DNA of 64,000 nucleotides from Adiantum capillus-veneris. Taxonomy: Eukaryota; Streptophyta; Polypodiopsida; Polypodiales; Pteridaceae. How positions within the stretch are numbered: the stretch's first letter is position 1; each line of letters starts with the position of its first letter. The position numbers were made by a program, and so were the translations under genes. Where the stretch lies: positions 48,057,928-48,121,927 of the forward strand of contig CM043959.1 of the NCBI GenBank assembly GCA_014529385.2. Reading direction: 5' to 3'. Of the stretch, positions 43,090 to 55,625 are shown piece by piece. The notes under the pieces were generated by a model that was not told where the DNA came from, did not search any database, and worked only from the letters and a program-made list of their open reading frames with translations.

Positions 43090-45490
43090 ATTCATGTCTC
43101 TAGCTCATCTGTTTGATCATTATCGTCGGAGGTGGCGGCTGATGGTGTGTCCTCATCTGGAATGTCAATTGGTGGAGCGTGGTCAAATCGAAGAAAATAA
43201 GGTTTAAGTCGCCAACCATTTACCTTGGTTTTATGAAGTTTTCCATCAGCCTCCATAAGCTGTTAGCTTCCATTGGCATACTTTTTCCTGATGATGAAAG
43301 GACCTTCCCATCGGAGTAGGAGTTTCTTATCCTTGCGCGTGTCGAAGAGATTGTCGTAGCGGAGCACCAACATTCCTTTCTTCAATTCTTTTTTCCGGAG
43401 ATGCTCGTTAAAGCTAAGCTGTCTATGCTCTACTTGTGCTGCATAATAATTTATTACTTCTTCTCTATCCAGCTGCAGTCTTTCCAAGTTGATGATGTGA
43501 TCTCTCAAATGCATGTTGGGCTATTGAAGCTGGCTTGCCATTGCTCTGAGACTTTGTAGTTGCACTTCAATGGGCAAGATTGCTTCCTTACCAAATACTA
43601 GATGATACGGTGTGAATCCCAAGGATGTACGAAATGAAGTTCTGTAGGCCCATAAAGCTGGTAGTAGATACTTATCCCAGTCTCCGGGATGATTGTTTAC
43701 CTGCTTGGTAATAATTTTAGAAACCATTTCATTTACCTTTTCAACTAGGCCATTACATTGAGGGTAATATGGTGAAGAGTGCCTCCTTGTAATGCCCAGT
43801 TTCTGCATTAATTCTCCTACCAAGTCTGCTCTGAAACCTGGCACTCTATCAGAGATGATCTCTAAAGGTGTGCCAAACCTACAGCATATGTGCTCGTAGA
43901 TAAATTTAGCTACCTCTACCGCTGTGATTCTAGTGGTGGCTGTAGCCTCTGCCCATCTAGTCATGTAGTCGACCCCCATGATAATGTAGAATTTTCCTGA
44001 GTTGGCCCTAGGTAATGGCCCAATGGCATCGATACCCCATTTTTCAAATGGGCCCTACGAGAGAATAGGTGTCTGTGGTTCAGGAATAAGTGACCTAGTG
44101 CCGGCCTTTTGACACAACTTACACGTTTTGCACCAATGGTGTACATCACGGTTGAGGCTAGGCCATATGAAGCCTGCCTCCAAGATTTTCCTACTTGTTA
44201 TGTCTAGGGCAAAGTGACCACCACAAACCCCGTCGTGACAACTAGCAATTACTCCTGTGATTTCCTGAGAGAGAGGGACCTTCCTGAGTATTTGGTCCTT
44301 ACCCTTACAGTACAAACCGTCATTGATGAGTCGATACCTTGTGGCCTTCCGCGTCAACCATTGCTTCTGTCCCTTTGTTAAATCTGATGGGCATTCCCTT
44401 GTTTCCAAAAAATGCATGATGTCAGGCAAGGCATCACTGCCTTGAAATAGAGGGAGCTTTAGTTTTATCGCTCCAACCACCACTTCCTGTAGTCTTTCAC
44501 TTGCTAGGGCATCTGCTTCTTGGTTTTGAGCCCTTGGGATATGGTGTATTTGAACTTCTTCAAAATTACCCAACAAGGTTTTTACACCACTTAAGTGAGT
44601 CCTTAAACTAGGATTCTTGCATGTCCATGCTCCATTTACTTGCCTTACCAGAAGTAGAGCATCCCCAAATACATTAAGGCGTTGTACACCTTGCGAGACG
44701 CACCATTGTAGACCCTTGGTTAGTGCTGCATACTCAGCTTCATTGTTAGAATGTGAATCTAACAATTGGCCCAACGAAAATACCTTTGTCCCTTTGTCAT
44801 CAAAGACCACTATGCCTGCAGCTGCTTTGTCGGACGCTCGCTTGTAGGCTCCATCAAAGTAGAGAGAGTATGCTCCTTCTACCATCGGTGGTACTGGAGG
44901 TAATCGGACTTCTCCTTCCTTAGATTGCTTCTCCTTCCTTTCAAAGACTTGGTAGGTCATGAGTCCCCCCAAACTTGCCCTTGTCGTGCTTTCTACCTGT
45001 ACCGTGTAGTCAAACTCTTGCAGACGAACTAGCCATTTAGTAATTCTAGCAGACACATCCATGTGTTGTACAACATAGGGAAATATTTCATCCGTGGTTA
45101 GAATCACAAATTTCTTAGGCAGCAAATATGACCTAAACTTTGTAGTTGCAAATCTAAGAGCTAGGACTAAGTGTTCCACATGGGTGAAACCTTTCTCTCC
45201 TGCTGTCATCATTCGACTAGAGAAGTAGATTGGCCTCATGAAAGATGTCTTCGTATCCTTTTGGAGTAGCACAGCCCCCAATGAGTCATCACCAACACTT
45301 GAGGTGACATAGAATTTTTCATCCCACTTAGGTGGTGAGATAGTTGGCAGAGTGGCTAAGACCTCCTTTACCTTGTTGTAGTGATGTTCGCTTTCCTCGT
45401 CCCAAGTGAAAGTTGATCTTTGAGTGAGTTGTTGTAGTGGTAGAACAAGTTGTGATAGTAGATGTATGAATCTACTTAAGTACCTCACCT
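43090..45490 (-). pseudogene. Element D pol remnant: RT C-terminus, RNase H, second RNase H, integrase
   Basis: One frame with in-frame stops (TAG at 44055-44057, TAG at 43521-43523, TAA at 43263-43265). It begins in the RT connection region (YLSRFIHLLSQ, FTWDEESEHHYNKVKE); all RT catalytic motifs are gone. RNase H follows (GAVLLQKDTKTSFMRPIYFS). Then comes a second RNase H with LYFDGAYKRASDKAAAGIVV, NNEAEYAALTKGLQ and QNQEADALAS. The integrase has HDGVCGGHFALDIT with CKTCKLC, the core GVDYMTRWAEATATT, ISDRVPGFRADL and QCNGLVEKVNE, and a C-terminus reaching about 43090 (DGKLHKTKVNGWRLKPYF). Confidence 0.88.
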
Positions 45491-45499
45491 TCTGTAGAA

Positions 45500-46596
45500 A
45501 AGAGACCAGTTGAAGTCATGGCCTCAAGTGGTTCTAAAAAGGTTACCTTCTCCTTACCCTTGTCCCTCTCCTTTGCTCTGGGTGGATCCGCTACTATGGC
45601 TTTTCCTTTCTCTTCTAGCCTTATGATGTTTACAGGGCGATCAGGTGGTGGGGCTGGTGGAAGAGGTGGGATGGATGCTTGTAGTGGTGTCTGGGGTGGA
45701 CGTAGAATTTGTGTTGGTGGGGGTGGTGCTCAGGGTGGGGCTGTTCTTTCTCTAGGGGGTGACAATTGGTTCCTCCTACCTCCTCTATTATAGTTTTGTC
45801 GTGGTTTGGGACAGTAGTACATACCGTGACCGTCTTCTCCACAATTGTAGCAATGATACTCCCTATTTTGTCGGCGTGCTCTTCCAGGGTCTTGATCTCT
45901 TTCTTGACTCCTCCCTTGTTGTATTAAGTGGACAGACAAATTCTGCAGTTGGTCAGTAATATGGGCCAACATATCTTGTTGGTCATCTCTTACCCCAAGA
46001 GCCGGTGGTGGTGGTATGGTGGTTGTCGTAGTTGGTGGTCGACGCGATGTTCCTGCTTCTGTTGACTCAGTTTCTTTGGCTTTCATTCGCAGCTTCTTGT
46101 CCTTAAGGCGAGCAATCTCAACGGCTAACTCGTACGTAGCCGGGAATCTACCTTTCACCTTCTCCTTGAGAAGCGGCCATAAGCCATGCGTGAACCGATC
46201 TTTTTTTAGGAAATCGGGTGCAACTTCCCCCCTTTCCAGTGACTCAACCCACCGTTCCCACAAATCCACAAATTTGGACTCATAGGTGGCATATTCTAAA
46301 ATACCCTCCTGCTTCAAGTCTCTCAACTTGTCCCACAACTTTTCTGAAGTGGTACCTCCCCCAAAGCGCCTCTTAAAAGCGGTTTTTAAGGGTTCCCAGT
46401 CATCCTTGGTTGCTTGTGGTAGTGCATTGTACCATGATCTAGCTTCTAGCTTCATGAGATGCTTAAAGATTCTAACCCGGGATTCATTCGTATCTTTGTT
46501 GCTCACTACACATGCTACTTCAAAGTCATCTAGGAAGTCTGTTACCAAATCCTCCCCCTTCTTTCCTTTAAATGTTGGAAATGCTACACTTGCCAT
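45500..46596 (-). CDS. Element D Gag
   Basis: ATG at 46596 (MASVAFPTFKGKKGEDLV) is preferred over the one at 46626 because the preceding residues do not look conserved. Gag core: YNALPQATKDDWEPLKTAFK, RRFGGGTTSEKLWDKLRDLK, YATYESKFVDLWERWV, FTHGLWPLLKEKVKGRFP. A Lys-rich linker leads to one zinc knuckle of standard spacing, CYNCGEDGHGMYYC (CX2CX4HX4C), near 45845. The open frame stops at 45730; a shifted continuation (LEPLEAMTSTGLFSTEGEV) reaches the deletion junction near 45490, where RT sequence begins. Confidence 0.85.
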
Positions 46597-46626
46597 GATT
46601 ACTGAGAGAGAGCTAAAAAGACACAC

Positions 46627-47431
46627 TGCTTATCTTGCAAAAGTTTTTTCTTCTTTACAAGGAGGCGTGTATACCCTCTTATACTAGGACATAGATTAAA
46701 ACTTCAAATGGTACATTGCCTTGTACCAAAGGTAGGACAAATGGTTGATCTGATGCCAGAACCTCAAAAAATCGCTCCCCACCCAGCATGGTGTCAATGA
46801 CGTGCTGGTAGTGAGCCTTCAAATCTAGTATTACCCTGATTGAGTGTACACGTGTTGGTATGTGTGATCTGTCTTGAGGTAGGTTGTACTCATTCATGTG
46901 AAGCTTAGAGGTGCTTAGTCACTGTCCAAGCTTGTGGGAGAGGGTGGTGTTCTTTCCTGAAACAAACTCAGTAGATCCCTAGTTTCTCTAGTGAGAGTGT
47001 GAGCCAATGATTCCGTTATCTGTGCTGCAGCATCAGGTGCGACTTGAACTGACTGTGATAATTACCTCGGTGACTTGAGTTACCCGATTCTCAAAGTAGA
47101 ATATTGTTGATTCTCTATTGTGTAGAGCTCCTTCCATTTTGTTGTTGTGGGTTGGTTGTAGGTTGCGGACATGGTTTCGACCTTCTCCTTCTTCTTCTTG
47201 GCACTTGGCCTATGTATATCCACTGGGTTTGGCATGTTGGTTGACTCTCCCACCGCAAATCGATTATCGTTACGCCTGGCACTCGATCTTCGATGGAGAT
47301 GCGGAGTTCGTCTAGTTGTGCTTGGAGCTCTTCTTCTTATGTCGTCCAATTAGCAAATCCTGCTAGCCATTCATCCATTCACAATAGTTTAGGGGTTTCA
47401 GTCTTGTAAACTGAAGGGTTTCATGAAAAGA
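46627..47431 (-). other. Element D leader
   Basis: Between primer site and Gag. Two small minus-strand frames (47349-47080 and 46897-46679) are open, but I recognise nothing in them. No palindromes of the A/B/C type are present. Confidence 0.6.
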
Positions 47432-47449
47432 TCCTCAATTGGGGCACCA
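47432..47449 (-). promoter_or_regulatory. Element D primer binding site
   Basis: The minus strand reads TGGTGCCCCAATTGAGGA, two bases after the LTR end. The tRNA is not identified; it is not the tRNA-Asp type of A/B/C nor the iMet type. Confidence 0.7.
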
Positions 47450-47451
47450 AA

Positions 47452-49004
47452 TGACGGGAGCAAAGCGAACCCCGAACCCCGACGGCCTCTAAAACACCGG
47501 GGACCGAATGGCGCGCCTCGAGCCTATCATGGTAAAGCAAACAGGGGGGCACCACCTAGCTTCAGCGGCTAGGACGCAAACAACACACCACCATAACAAA
47601 TTTTTCATCCAAGAGAGATGGATGCTTGGGAGTAATGATGAAGAGGAAAGGGAATGAGATCAAGTGAGAGAGAGAGAGAGAGAGAGAGAGTGAGGGTGGG
47701 GGTATAGCGGCTTAGTACTTAGGCACCACAAAAGGATGGCGAGTCCGCACACCCTTCACACATACACAAGCTCACTCCAAACACAAGACTAGGTGGCGAT
47801 TCCGCACACCTCACATGGGCAAAACATTGCAAGAAAACATACTCACAAAACCTCAAGCTTTATTTAGAGAATAAGGCGATGAAATGGGGAGCATAGGGTA
47901 GGGGAATGATAAGGGAGAGAGTGGTAGAGCACATGGCGGATAGGTGGGAGTTGATGGCGAAGACTCGCACGAGGGTTATGGCCATCATCCTTCATTTAGT
48001 TGCCCTTTATCTTCCATAGCCACGGGTGTAGAGGTCATGCTCAAGACAAGCATGGTGATTGCGGTGATGGTGATGGTGTGGGTGTGTGTGTGCACTAGGC
48101 ACACACAGTGCATAGTGTGTTCTTTGGTGATGTTGTGTGTGTATTTACTGTGATGGTGACCCCTCTTTATATAGGGGAGGAGGGGGGAGGAATTCTAGAA
48201 TTTAGAAATGAAGAAATCATTATCTACATAGGCCATGTGGCTGTGGGCCCCACTTGTCTATCTGTGTGTATATGTGCCAGAACAGCAGTCTCATGAGAGA
48301 GAGACTAAGAGAGAGAGATGGGTTGATGAAAAAAAGTGAGAGGTGAAATGGAGAATAAAGTAATTACAAGAGGGGAGAGAGGGGAGTGTGTTCAGAGGTG
48401 AATCTGTGTGCAGATGTGTGTGAACACAAGAAAAATCAGGTAACCACTGGGTGGGGATGGGTCTGTGGGCACCTTTTTCAGTGAAACTGAGTGTGTGTGA
48501 GTGTGGGGAGGTTATTTAGCTACAAGACAAGAGACCTGGCGCCCTTTAGAGAGAGAGGGGGGTATTTGGGTCATGGGATATGATAGGAGAGAGAAAGAGG
48601 GGGTGGGGTATACTATTTTGGAAGATAAGGTAAGTTGCATGTGAGTTGGTGCATTATTGGTGAGTTATAATGCATTATTGGTGAGAGGTGGGGTAGCTTG
48701 AGGGGAGAGAGAAAGGAGAAAGGACAAGGGGAAGAGAGAGGGGGTTGACCTTTTGAGTGGAGGAGAGGAAAAGGGACACTCGGCGGGGCAACAGTGAAGA
48801 AAAAGGAGGCAAGGTGGGGATGGGCTACCCCACTGGCATGAGGTGGCCTATTTTACCTTTCTTATATATTTACATAATCATAATTTATTTTTTTCTTACT
48901 TTTTCCAATGCCTTTTATCACTCCCTCCCTAAGAGAGGGTTTTCATGGGGTGGAGACGAGAGAAGAGGGGTATGGGAGCTTGGCTTGTGAAAAGTCCCCC
49001 ATCA
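47452..49004 (-). repeat. Element D 5' LTR (1553 bp)
   Basis: Starts TGATGGGGGAC at 49004 and ends CCCGTCA at 47452 on the minus strand. TATA box at 48166-48173; (GA)n run at about 47664-47690, shorter than in the 3' LTR. Confidence 0.92.
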
Positions 49005-50595
49005 GTAGGTTTTACCATATTTTCACTTGGAAAGGGAAATTTGACCAAATTTTGACATATCAAAGCGAAAAGATAAGAATTGCTAGACATCCTACCCAAA
49101 TTGTGTCCAAGGCCTAATTTTGAGACCAAACCATAGGATGACTCCATAGGCATGTTCCAAATGTTGTATTGAGTGCATGTTATAAATTTCATCTCATTTG
49201 GGTCAGTGAAAGTGAAGATTGAACAGGCTTTAGCATTTTTTACTGAAGAAGGCAAGAATAGCTAGTTTTGGGGTCTTTTGACATCCAAAATCAAATCTGA
49301 GCATACGAGTGGGTTGCTGAAGACTAGGGGAATCTTTGGTCCAAGTTTGGGTTCATTCTGGGCAAAAAGACATTCTACTAGTGCATGATTCTGAGACCAA
49401 AATTCTCCTGTGACCATACCATGTTGTCATATAGCCTTAGGCAAGCCTCCTAGTCAATTTTGGTCCAATTTGCAGTTGATTTGACTTAGGAATTCATCAG
49501 AACAGACATAAGGCTTTTGGAACAGATTCTTGATCATTTGACCAACCTGTAGGTGTCAGAATCAAAAAGTAAAAATAGCTGTGAGCTTAGCACATCAAGG
49601 GGAAGCTACAGTGCAAGTTTGAGCTGAAACAGAGCAAAAAGACATCCTACGTGTAGGATGTCTCCAGGGTCATAAAGTGGTCAAAATTCTACTGTAGCCA
49701 TATAGGGAGGTTCTAAGTGTCTCAAGGATTCCAGAACTTTTTTCAAAAGTTAATTTGGACCTTGTTTGGCCTATTTACCAAGCAAAGACAAGAATTGTCA
49801 GGCATCCTACTCTTGGAGTGCACTAGAAGCTTATGCAACCCAAATCTTGACCTATTGGCATCCAAATTCAATTTTGAGCATGCCATTGGGTTGCTGAGCA
49901 GTAGGAGAATTTTGGGATCAAGTTTGGACAAAATCTGAGCAATTAGACATCCTACGCGTAGGATGTCTCCAGCTTGATTTAGGACTCCAAACCAACCTAT
50001 GAGCACACCACTGTGATCAGCACATCAAGGAGAAGCTGGGGTGAAAATTTCAAGTGATTCTGAGCAAAAAGACATCCTACGTGTAGGATGTCTCAAGGAC
50101 ATTTTTAGGTCCAAATGTTGAGTATACCATTGTGTTGCTGGACTTAAGGGGAGTCTCTGGACCAAATTTTGTTCAATTCTGAGCATATAGACATCCTACA
50201 CGTAGGATGTCTCTAGGCCTGTTTTAGGGTCCAACTGTAATTTTGACCATATAGAAGTGTTCACAGTGTCACAGAGATCCCAAATCTTTTTTCAAAATTG
50301 AATTTGAACTCATTTTGACCATTCTAAACTGCATTTCACTGTTTCGGCCATAACTTTCACAATTGGTATCGGATCGGAAAAGGTTTTATATCAAAACGTA
50401 GCCTGAGAGCGGCTCTACAGATCTTAGAGCAAAACTTTGAAAAAAAAACGTCATTTGAGGCCTCAAAATACATCCGCAAGTTAGGGGTGTCTAAAAGCGA
50501 CAATTTGCTAGAATTGTGACGAAACGGTTGCGGTTTTGGACATAGTTTCGACTTTTCCCTAACCAAAGCACTTGAACACATTGGACTAAGTCTAC
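49005..50595 (+). other. Element C leader, second part (after nested D)
   Basis: Continues the leader with degenerate tandem units of about 120-150 bp, many beginning GTTGCTGA and ending CTGAGCAAAAAGACATC. Four good palindromes and several decayed ones (near 49087, 49369 and 49803). No reading frame is conserved. Gag coding starts near 50596. Confidence 0.75.
49641..50211. repeat. Leader palindromes of element C, second group
   Basis: 49641-49662, 49947-49968 (perfect), 50071-50092 and 50190-50211. Half-site GACATCCTACG. The three imperfect copies differ only in the central CGCG (GTG or CAC variants), leaving the arms intact. Spacing 306, 124 and 119 bp. Confidence 0.93.
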
Positions 50596-53244
50596 TTGAA
50601 CCAAGAAAAAGCTCTTAAGCCCAGAAATCATGTCTACCCTAGATTCAAACGCAGATTACACAAGCTTGGAGATCCCGACGATAGAGGAATATCCTCCCAC
50701 ATGGATCTTCCAAACTTGCAATTGATAAAGATCCATCTTGTTGAGAGAGTTTGGATGATTGGTCATGAGAGTGAAGGAATATATAGATACATTGACGACA
50801 ATGAGGTCAATCTTTATAGGTGCTTCCATACCTAGAAGAGATAACAGACTACAAGCTCTTATATGTCTACACATACGGAGTCGACTGTCAATGGAGATCT
50901 ATAGTTGTCGACAAGTATGGATGAGAATACAGAGTTGTAGAAAGCACAAATCCACAGACTATACTAGAAAGAGGTGGATATTTGGTCAATGAAGGACCAC
51001 AAATGCCTCCACCAAACACGAGAATTCCTATAGGAATTCCAAGAAGAGAGCCACCAGGATTCCCTTCAAGAGTGATAATGAGAGAAGGATTGGGAGAGTC
51101 TTTGGTTAGACTTGTAGACAATCGACGAGTTAGACCATCCCAAGTCCAGAAATGGGTAAACAAAAAATACTCCGGAGATAAAGATCCGAGAGATCACGTA
51201 ATGGCTTTTAGAAGAGTGATTAGAGCAGAGGAAGTTTCAGATTTTGCGACACAGTTTGCGGGATTTGGATTGACTCTAGAAGATGATGTAGCTACATGGT
51301 TCGACTCGTTGGAAAAATGGGATTTTGAGACCCTAGATGAGCTGTTTGAGGAGTTTATTGAAGAATTCTCGCCAAAAGGCATTGCTCACAACACGGTCTC
51401 GCAAATCCATAGATTCAAACAGAAAGAGAATGAATCAGTACGCAAAGCATCATTACGGCTCAAGAGATATGTTAAGCTCTGTCCGAGAGCGGAATTACCT
51501 ACACAAGCATGACTGATGCTGATCTTTATCCAGGGAATGAGACATGCGGGCCTTCATAAGGATCTACATATGCTAAGGAGGATGACGCTAAACGAGTTGA
51601 TCAAAGAAGCTCTTTATCTAGTGGATAACTATGAGGCATACAAAGAAAAGGACTTAAAGAGTCAAGGAGATGACACATCCTCTCAGCACAGTTTTTCATA
51701 GATAAGTGAGTCCATTGCCAAGCCAACGGCACCTATTAATCAAGAAAAGCTTATCGACGACTTGGTCAAGAGGTTGATTCCTCTTGTAAGGTCTGATTCG
51801 GGAGAGCTGAAGTGGTGTGAAATTGAGAGAAAATGGACGAACCATACGGGGGAAGAGTGCTATTATAGCATGGAAAATGCTAGGGAGAGGTATGTACAAC
51901 CTGTTCTAGAAGCACCTACTCCACCTAGATACATTACGGATAATGCGCCAAGACCACTAGGAGTTTTAAGGCCACAGCTTGTCTTAGGACAACAACCTTT
52001 GCTGCCAGGTGCTAGAATGCAGGTAGACATGAGATACATGCCAATGATGGAAGAATCAAATAAACCAACGCCAGTACCAGTTACAATGTGGTATAGCAAC
52101 AAAAATGAGTACTACCCTTCGGAGCAACAAAATGTGAGAGAAACACATGGAGTGGTGAGGCCGGTACAACCTCCACCTCCTGGGTTTCAGTCGAAAGAAA
52201 GAAGGTATGAAATGGACGAAACTACATTGCGATTCATTGCAAATAACGGATTATCTAGGTCAAAGCTTGCTTATGCTAAGAGGAAATGCTAAAAGAATCT
52301 CCTCAACCACAGACAGATTGTCACAAAAGTCGTGACAACCATTTGGTCAAACAATGTCCTCATACGGAGATCACTGAAGTAAATGCCTATTGGCTTGAGT
52401 GTGGCATCACTCACTTGATCCCCGATTGTCCAAAAAAACCAAACCAAATCAGGAAAATCATGACAAATGTATTAGGGATTGTTCAGCTCCCTAGTAGCTC
52501 AGAAAATGAAAATGTTGTACCAGTTCAAGTAGTTGCGAGAGCACAGGCTCAAAATAAAGCTGATGAGAATCCAACGACAAAGAACACGGAAAGTGACACG
52601 AATCCAAAGACACATGATGGACCAAAGACAGACGCACCTAGTCAGAAAACCAAGAGCAAACGAAATAGTTGGAAATCTAGAAAGACTAGGATGAAAGCAC
52701 GAGGGAACGAGAGCAAAAATCCCTAGCTAAGAAGCTTACCGAAGCTGCAGGGAAGATAAAACAACATGAAGAAAAGGAGGCACCTTCTCTTACATAGATG
52801 GTTAAACCTCTAGAAGAACCATCCACGGATGAGAAACCAAGAAGTGCTAGTTCAGGAGGATCTGTGTTGGCAGAGAAGGTTAATGAGACATTAGATGCCC
52901 TCTTGAAAGCCTATGATGTGAGGCTCAAAAACAACCAAACCCAAGAACACAGGTGGATGACATTTGAAATGTGCCAGAAAATGATTCAAACAGCCCAATC
53001 TTTACTAGAACCACCAGTTGCAAAACCTGAAGATGTCATCAGTGTCATGCCTACACAAGTAATCCCACCAAAACAGGAACTAAAAGAGCCAAATTATAGT
53101 CATGAGCACATACCAAACCTCAAAGACCCAGCATTAGAACCAAGGATAGTACTGAATACCACGGATAACTCTTCCGTGGGATTTCACCAAGCTATACCTG
53201 AGGATTGTAAAGAGATAGATGGTCTTGACGAATTGTGGAAATAA
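50596..53244 (+). pseudogene. Element C gag, heavily broken
   Basis: A diverged version of the A/B Gag. The N-terminal domain is recognisable (VNLYRCFHT; then, after a shift, LLYVYTYGVDC and VVDKYG). The Gag core is at about 51120-51700: KWVNKKYSGDKDPRDHVMAF, GLTLEDDVATWFDSLE, KGIAHNTVSQIHRFKQKENE. Linker and knuckles follow: CHKSRDNHLVKQC has lost its second Cys and YWLECGITHLIPDC its first, so both would fail to bind zinc. Stops at 51510-51512 and 51699-51701 and frame changes near 52286 and 52740 break it. It ends with TAA at 53242-53244 inside LWK*VRESNEAN, where A reads WKQVREANFAN, showing that gag and pol were once one frame. Confidence 0.85.
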
Positions 53245-54720
53245 GTCAGAGAGTCCAATGAAGCCAATGACCTAAGAAGACGAGTAGACAAGACTGGTGA
53301 TGAACGAGGAGTGTTTCTACCACCAATAGAGGAATTTGAGACTGGATCTCAAATGAATCTAGACGTGTGATCGTATTGGGGCGACAAAGGATCTGTACAA
53401 TCTATGGATAGTCAACCCCATTTGCTAAGAACACTACCGTCCTACATGGGAGAGTACGAGACCAAGTCAGATGTGGTTGCAGTCCCATCACAGAGACTGT
53501 CTCCCAACAAGGCCATCGATTCAAAGGGGCTAGTAGATATTCTATCTACCCAAGTCACCTGTACAATAATGTTAGCCGAGTTTCTCAGAATAAGACCAAA
53601 CATGTGGGCTAATGTGGGTAAATTTCTAGAGAAATTTGGTGTAAAAACCCCCATGACTCAAATAGAGGAAGGCATCAAAGAGCTTGAAATGCCTCAACTA
53701 AATACTAGGCCAGTACCATTAAACAAGGTAGGCAAGTATTACGAGGGAGAAGATGGAAACACCACCCTTCCTGTGGAATTCAATGGTGTAAAAACCATGG
53801 CAATCCTTGACAGTGGAGCTGGTGTGGCCATTGTAACCAAAGAGGTTTGGAAAAAATGGGGAAAACCTGCCTTGATATCCACACGAATGACCCTGCAGCT
53901 TGCAGACGAACACAAGGAAAAGCCCTTAGGACTGCTAGAAAAAGTACTTGTTACTTCTTGTGGCATTGAATATGAATTTTGCTGTTGTTGACTTTGGCAA
54001 GAAGAAAAACTATGACATCATTCTAGGAAGACCATTCATGCGACAATTAAAAATGGTCCAAGATTGGGGATTTGACCATATATACCTGAGACATATGGAA
54101 ACCATAACAAAGATAAACTTGAGGGACCATAGCTATAGGGATGTGATGAGAACACCGGTTGAGGAGTTTGATTCCTCCACAGTTGCAGGATCATAACTTG
54201 CAGCTTGGTTAGGTAAGCCTAAAGAACTGTGTATGTGTGGAGCTTCACAATGTGGTAGCTTGAAACGTGAGGAATGTATCCTAGAGCGGGTTATAGAGGA
54301 TAGGGACTATATCCCAGAACCATTTCCTCAAGAAGAGTTAGAGCCTTTTAGATGGGAACACATTTTAGTGGTAGATTGAAATGTGAGGAATGTATCCTAG
54401 AGCGGGCTATAGAGGATAGGGACTATATCCCATAACCATTTCTTAAAAAAGAGTTAGAGCCTTTTAGATGGGAAAACATCTTGGCTACTCTGGACGTGTG
54501 CGCCGTGGAGGATGCTCCCACAACAAAGTTTTGTGATAAAAATGGCTATGATGTCCTTCCTTATTTTGCAGTGAGTGTAATCCAGGAAAACGAAGAGATC
54601 CAGACATCAACAAGCTCTCGAAATAAGGAGCAAACAAAGAAATGTGGAGAATCAAAAGATGAAGAAGACGACGAGTTCTATGACGCTGTAGAACACTTCG
54701 AACTTCAAGAAGATCAATGA
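53245..54720 (+). pseudogene. Element C protease region, broken, with a 116-bp tandem duplication
   Basis: Aspartic protease with NGVKTMAILDSGAGVAIVTK (about 53787-53846), LQLADEHKEKP and, after a frameshift near 53965, ILGRPFMRQLKMVQDWG. Downstream Cys-rich motifs match A (MCGASQCGSLKREECILER). The segment from 54262 is duplicated from 54378 (each about 116 bp). Coding then continues to 54720 (LATLDVCAVEDAPTTKFCDK). The rest of pol is missing directly afterwards. Confidence 0.85.
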
Positions 54721-55625
54721 TCCGGGAATCAATGTCATTGCTACACGAATAAAGTGCATCGAAAGTGGATTCCAAAGTCCTCCATGAAGACACAGCCACC
54801 ACAAACATCCTCATACATGGCTCCTAATAAGGATTCAAAGACTCAACTAGGAGGAATACGACCAGAGCAACGAGCTAACAATGCTCTAATCAATGGGCTA
54901 GAAAGTACTCCAAGAAACTACCACCCACAAGAAAACAGACAGTAACTTTCCACTACCAGCCAAAAAATCAAGGGAAAGTACAAGAAGTCAACCTTGCTGA
55001 GGATAGTAGAGATAGTGATGAATCTTACGACATCCCCTATCATCAACTCAGGCCATCACTATCACCAACCCCTTCAGCAACAACCATGACAGGTCAAAAG
55101 AACAAGACAACAAGTCAAAGCCAAAAAGCTCGAAAAATCTGGATACCAAAAAGCCAGATCGACCAAAAACAGATATGGATCAAGAAGACAAAGATCTCTA
55201 ATGAAAAATCACAAGATCCAACATCAAAACAAAAACAAGAAAAGCGTGCACGAATGGGTAAGAATATCACAAAGTCGCAAGATTTCACAACTCAGGTTTG
55301 GGCTCCAAAGAAGTTGATTCAAGCACAAAAAAGTCATGAATTCATTTGGATTCCAAAACAACCATAGTATCAACTTTCAAAGCCTAAATCCCGTCCCCAA
55401 CCAAGCGTCCATGGGCTGAACCAAAGACCACTATCGACTCACACAACAAAAATGTGGATCCCAAAGAGGTCTCTTCAAACACAAACAAAGCACGGGCAAG
55501 TATGGGTTCCTAAACGAGCATCAACAACAAAACAACCAATAATCGCAAAGAAATGGGTCCGAAAGAAGAACAACAAAAATGCTGTGAGTGCATTGCCACT
55601 TGAATTCTTCCTACGATTACAGTAC
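54721..55625 (+). pseudogene. Element C W[IV]PK repeat region
   Basis: Lys/Gln-rich coding remnant with eight variants of one motif: RKWIPK, RKIWIPK, KQIWIKK, TQVWAPKK, EFIWIPK, TKMWIPKR, GQVWVPKR and KKWVRKK. It corresponds to 24026-24544 in B but has more copies. Stops occur between them (for example at 54943 and 55365). Function unknown. Confidence 0.7.

Larger units (their letters stand above)
41489..49004 (-). mobile_element. Element D: Tat-type Ty3/gypsy retrotransposon with an internal deletion, nested in C
   Basis: LTRs at 41489-43063 (3') and 47452-49004 (5'); minus-strand ends TGATGGGG and CCCGTCA. The duplicated target is 4 bp, GTAG (41485-41488 and 49005-49008). The interior reads on the minus strand: primer site, short leader, Gag, then RNase H, a second RNase H, and integrase. 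The second RNase H domain is a hallmark of the Tat group. Protease and most of RT are missing between 45490 and about 45700. In-frame stops split the rest, so it is defective. Confidence 0.92.

Noticed and set aside
41485-49009. A 5-bp target duplication for D
   Set aside because: The five bases outside the LTRs are GGTAG on the left and GTAGG on the right; only GTAG is shared, so 4 bp is what the sequence supports.
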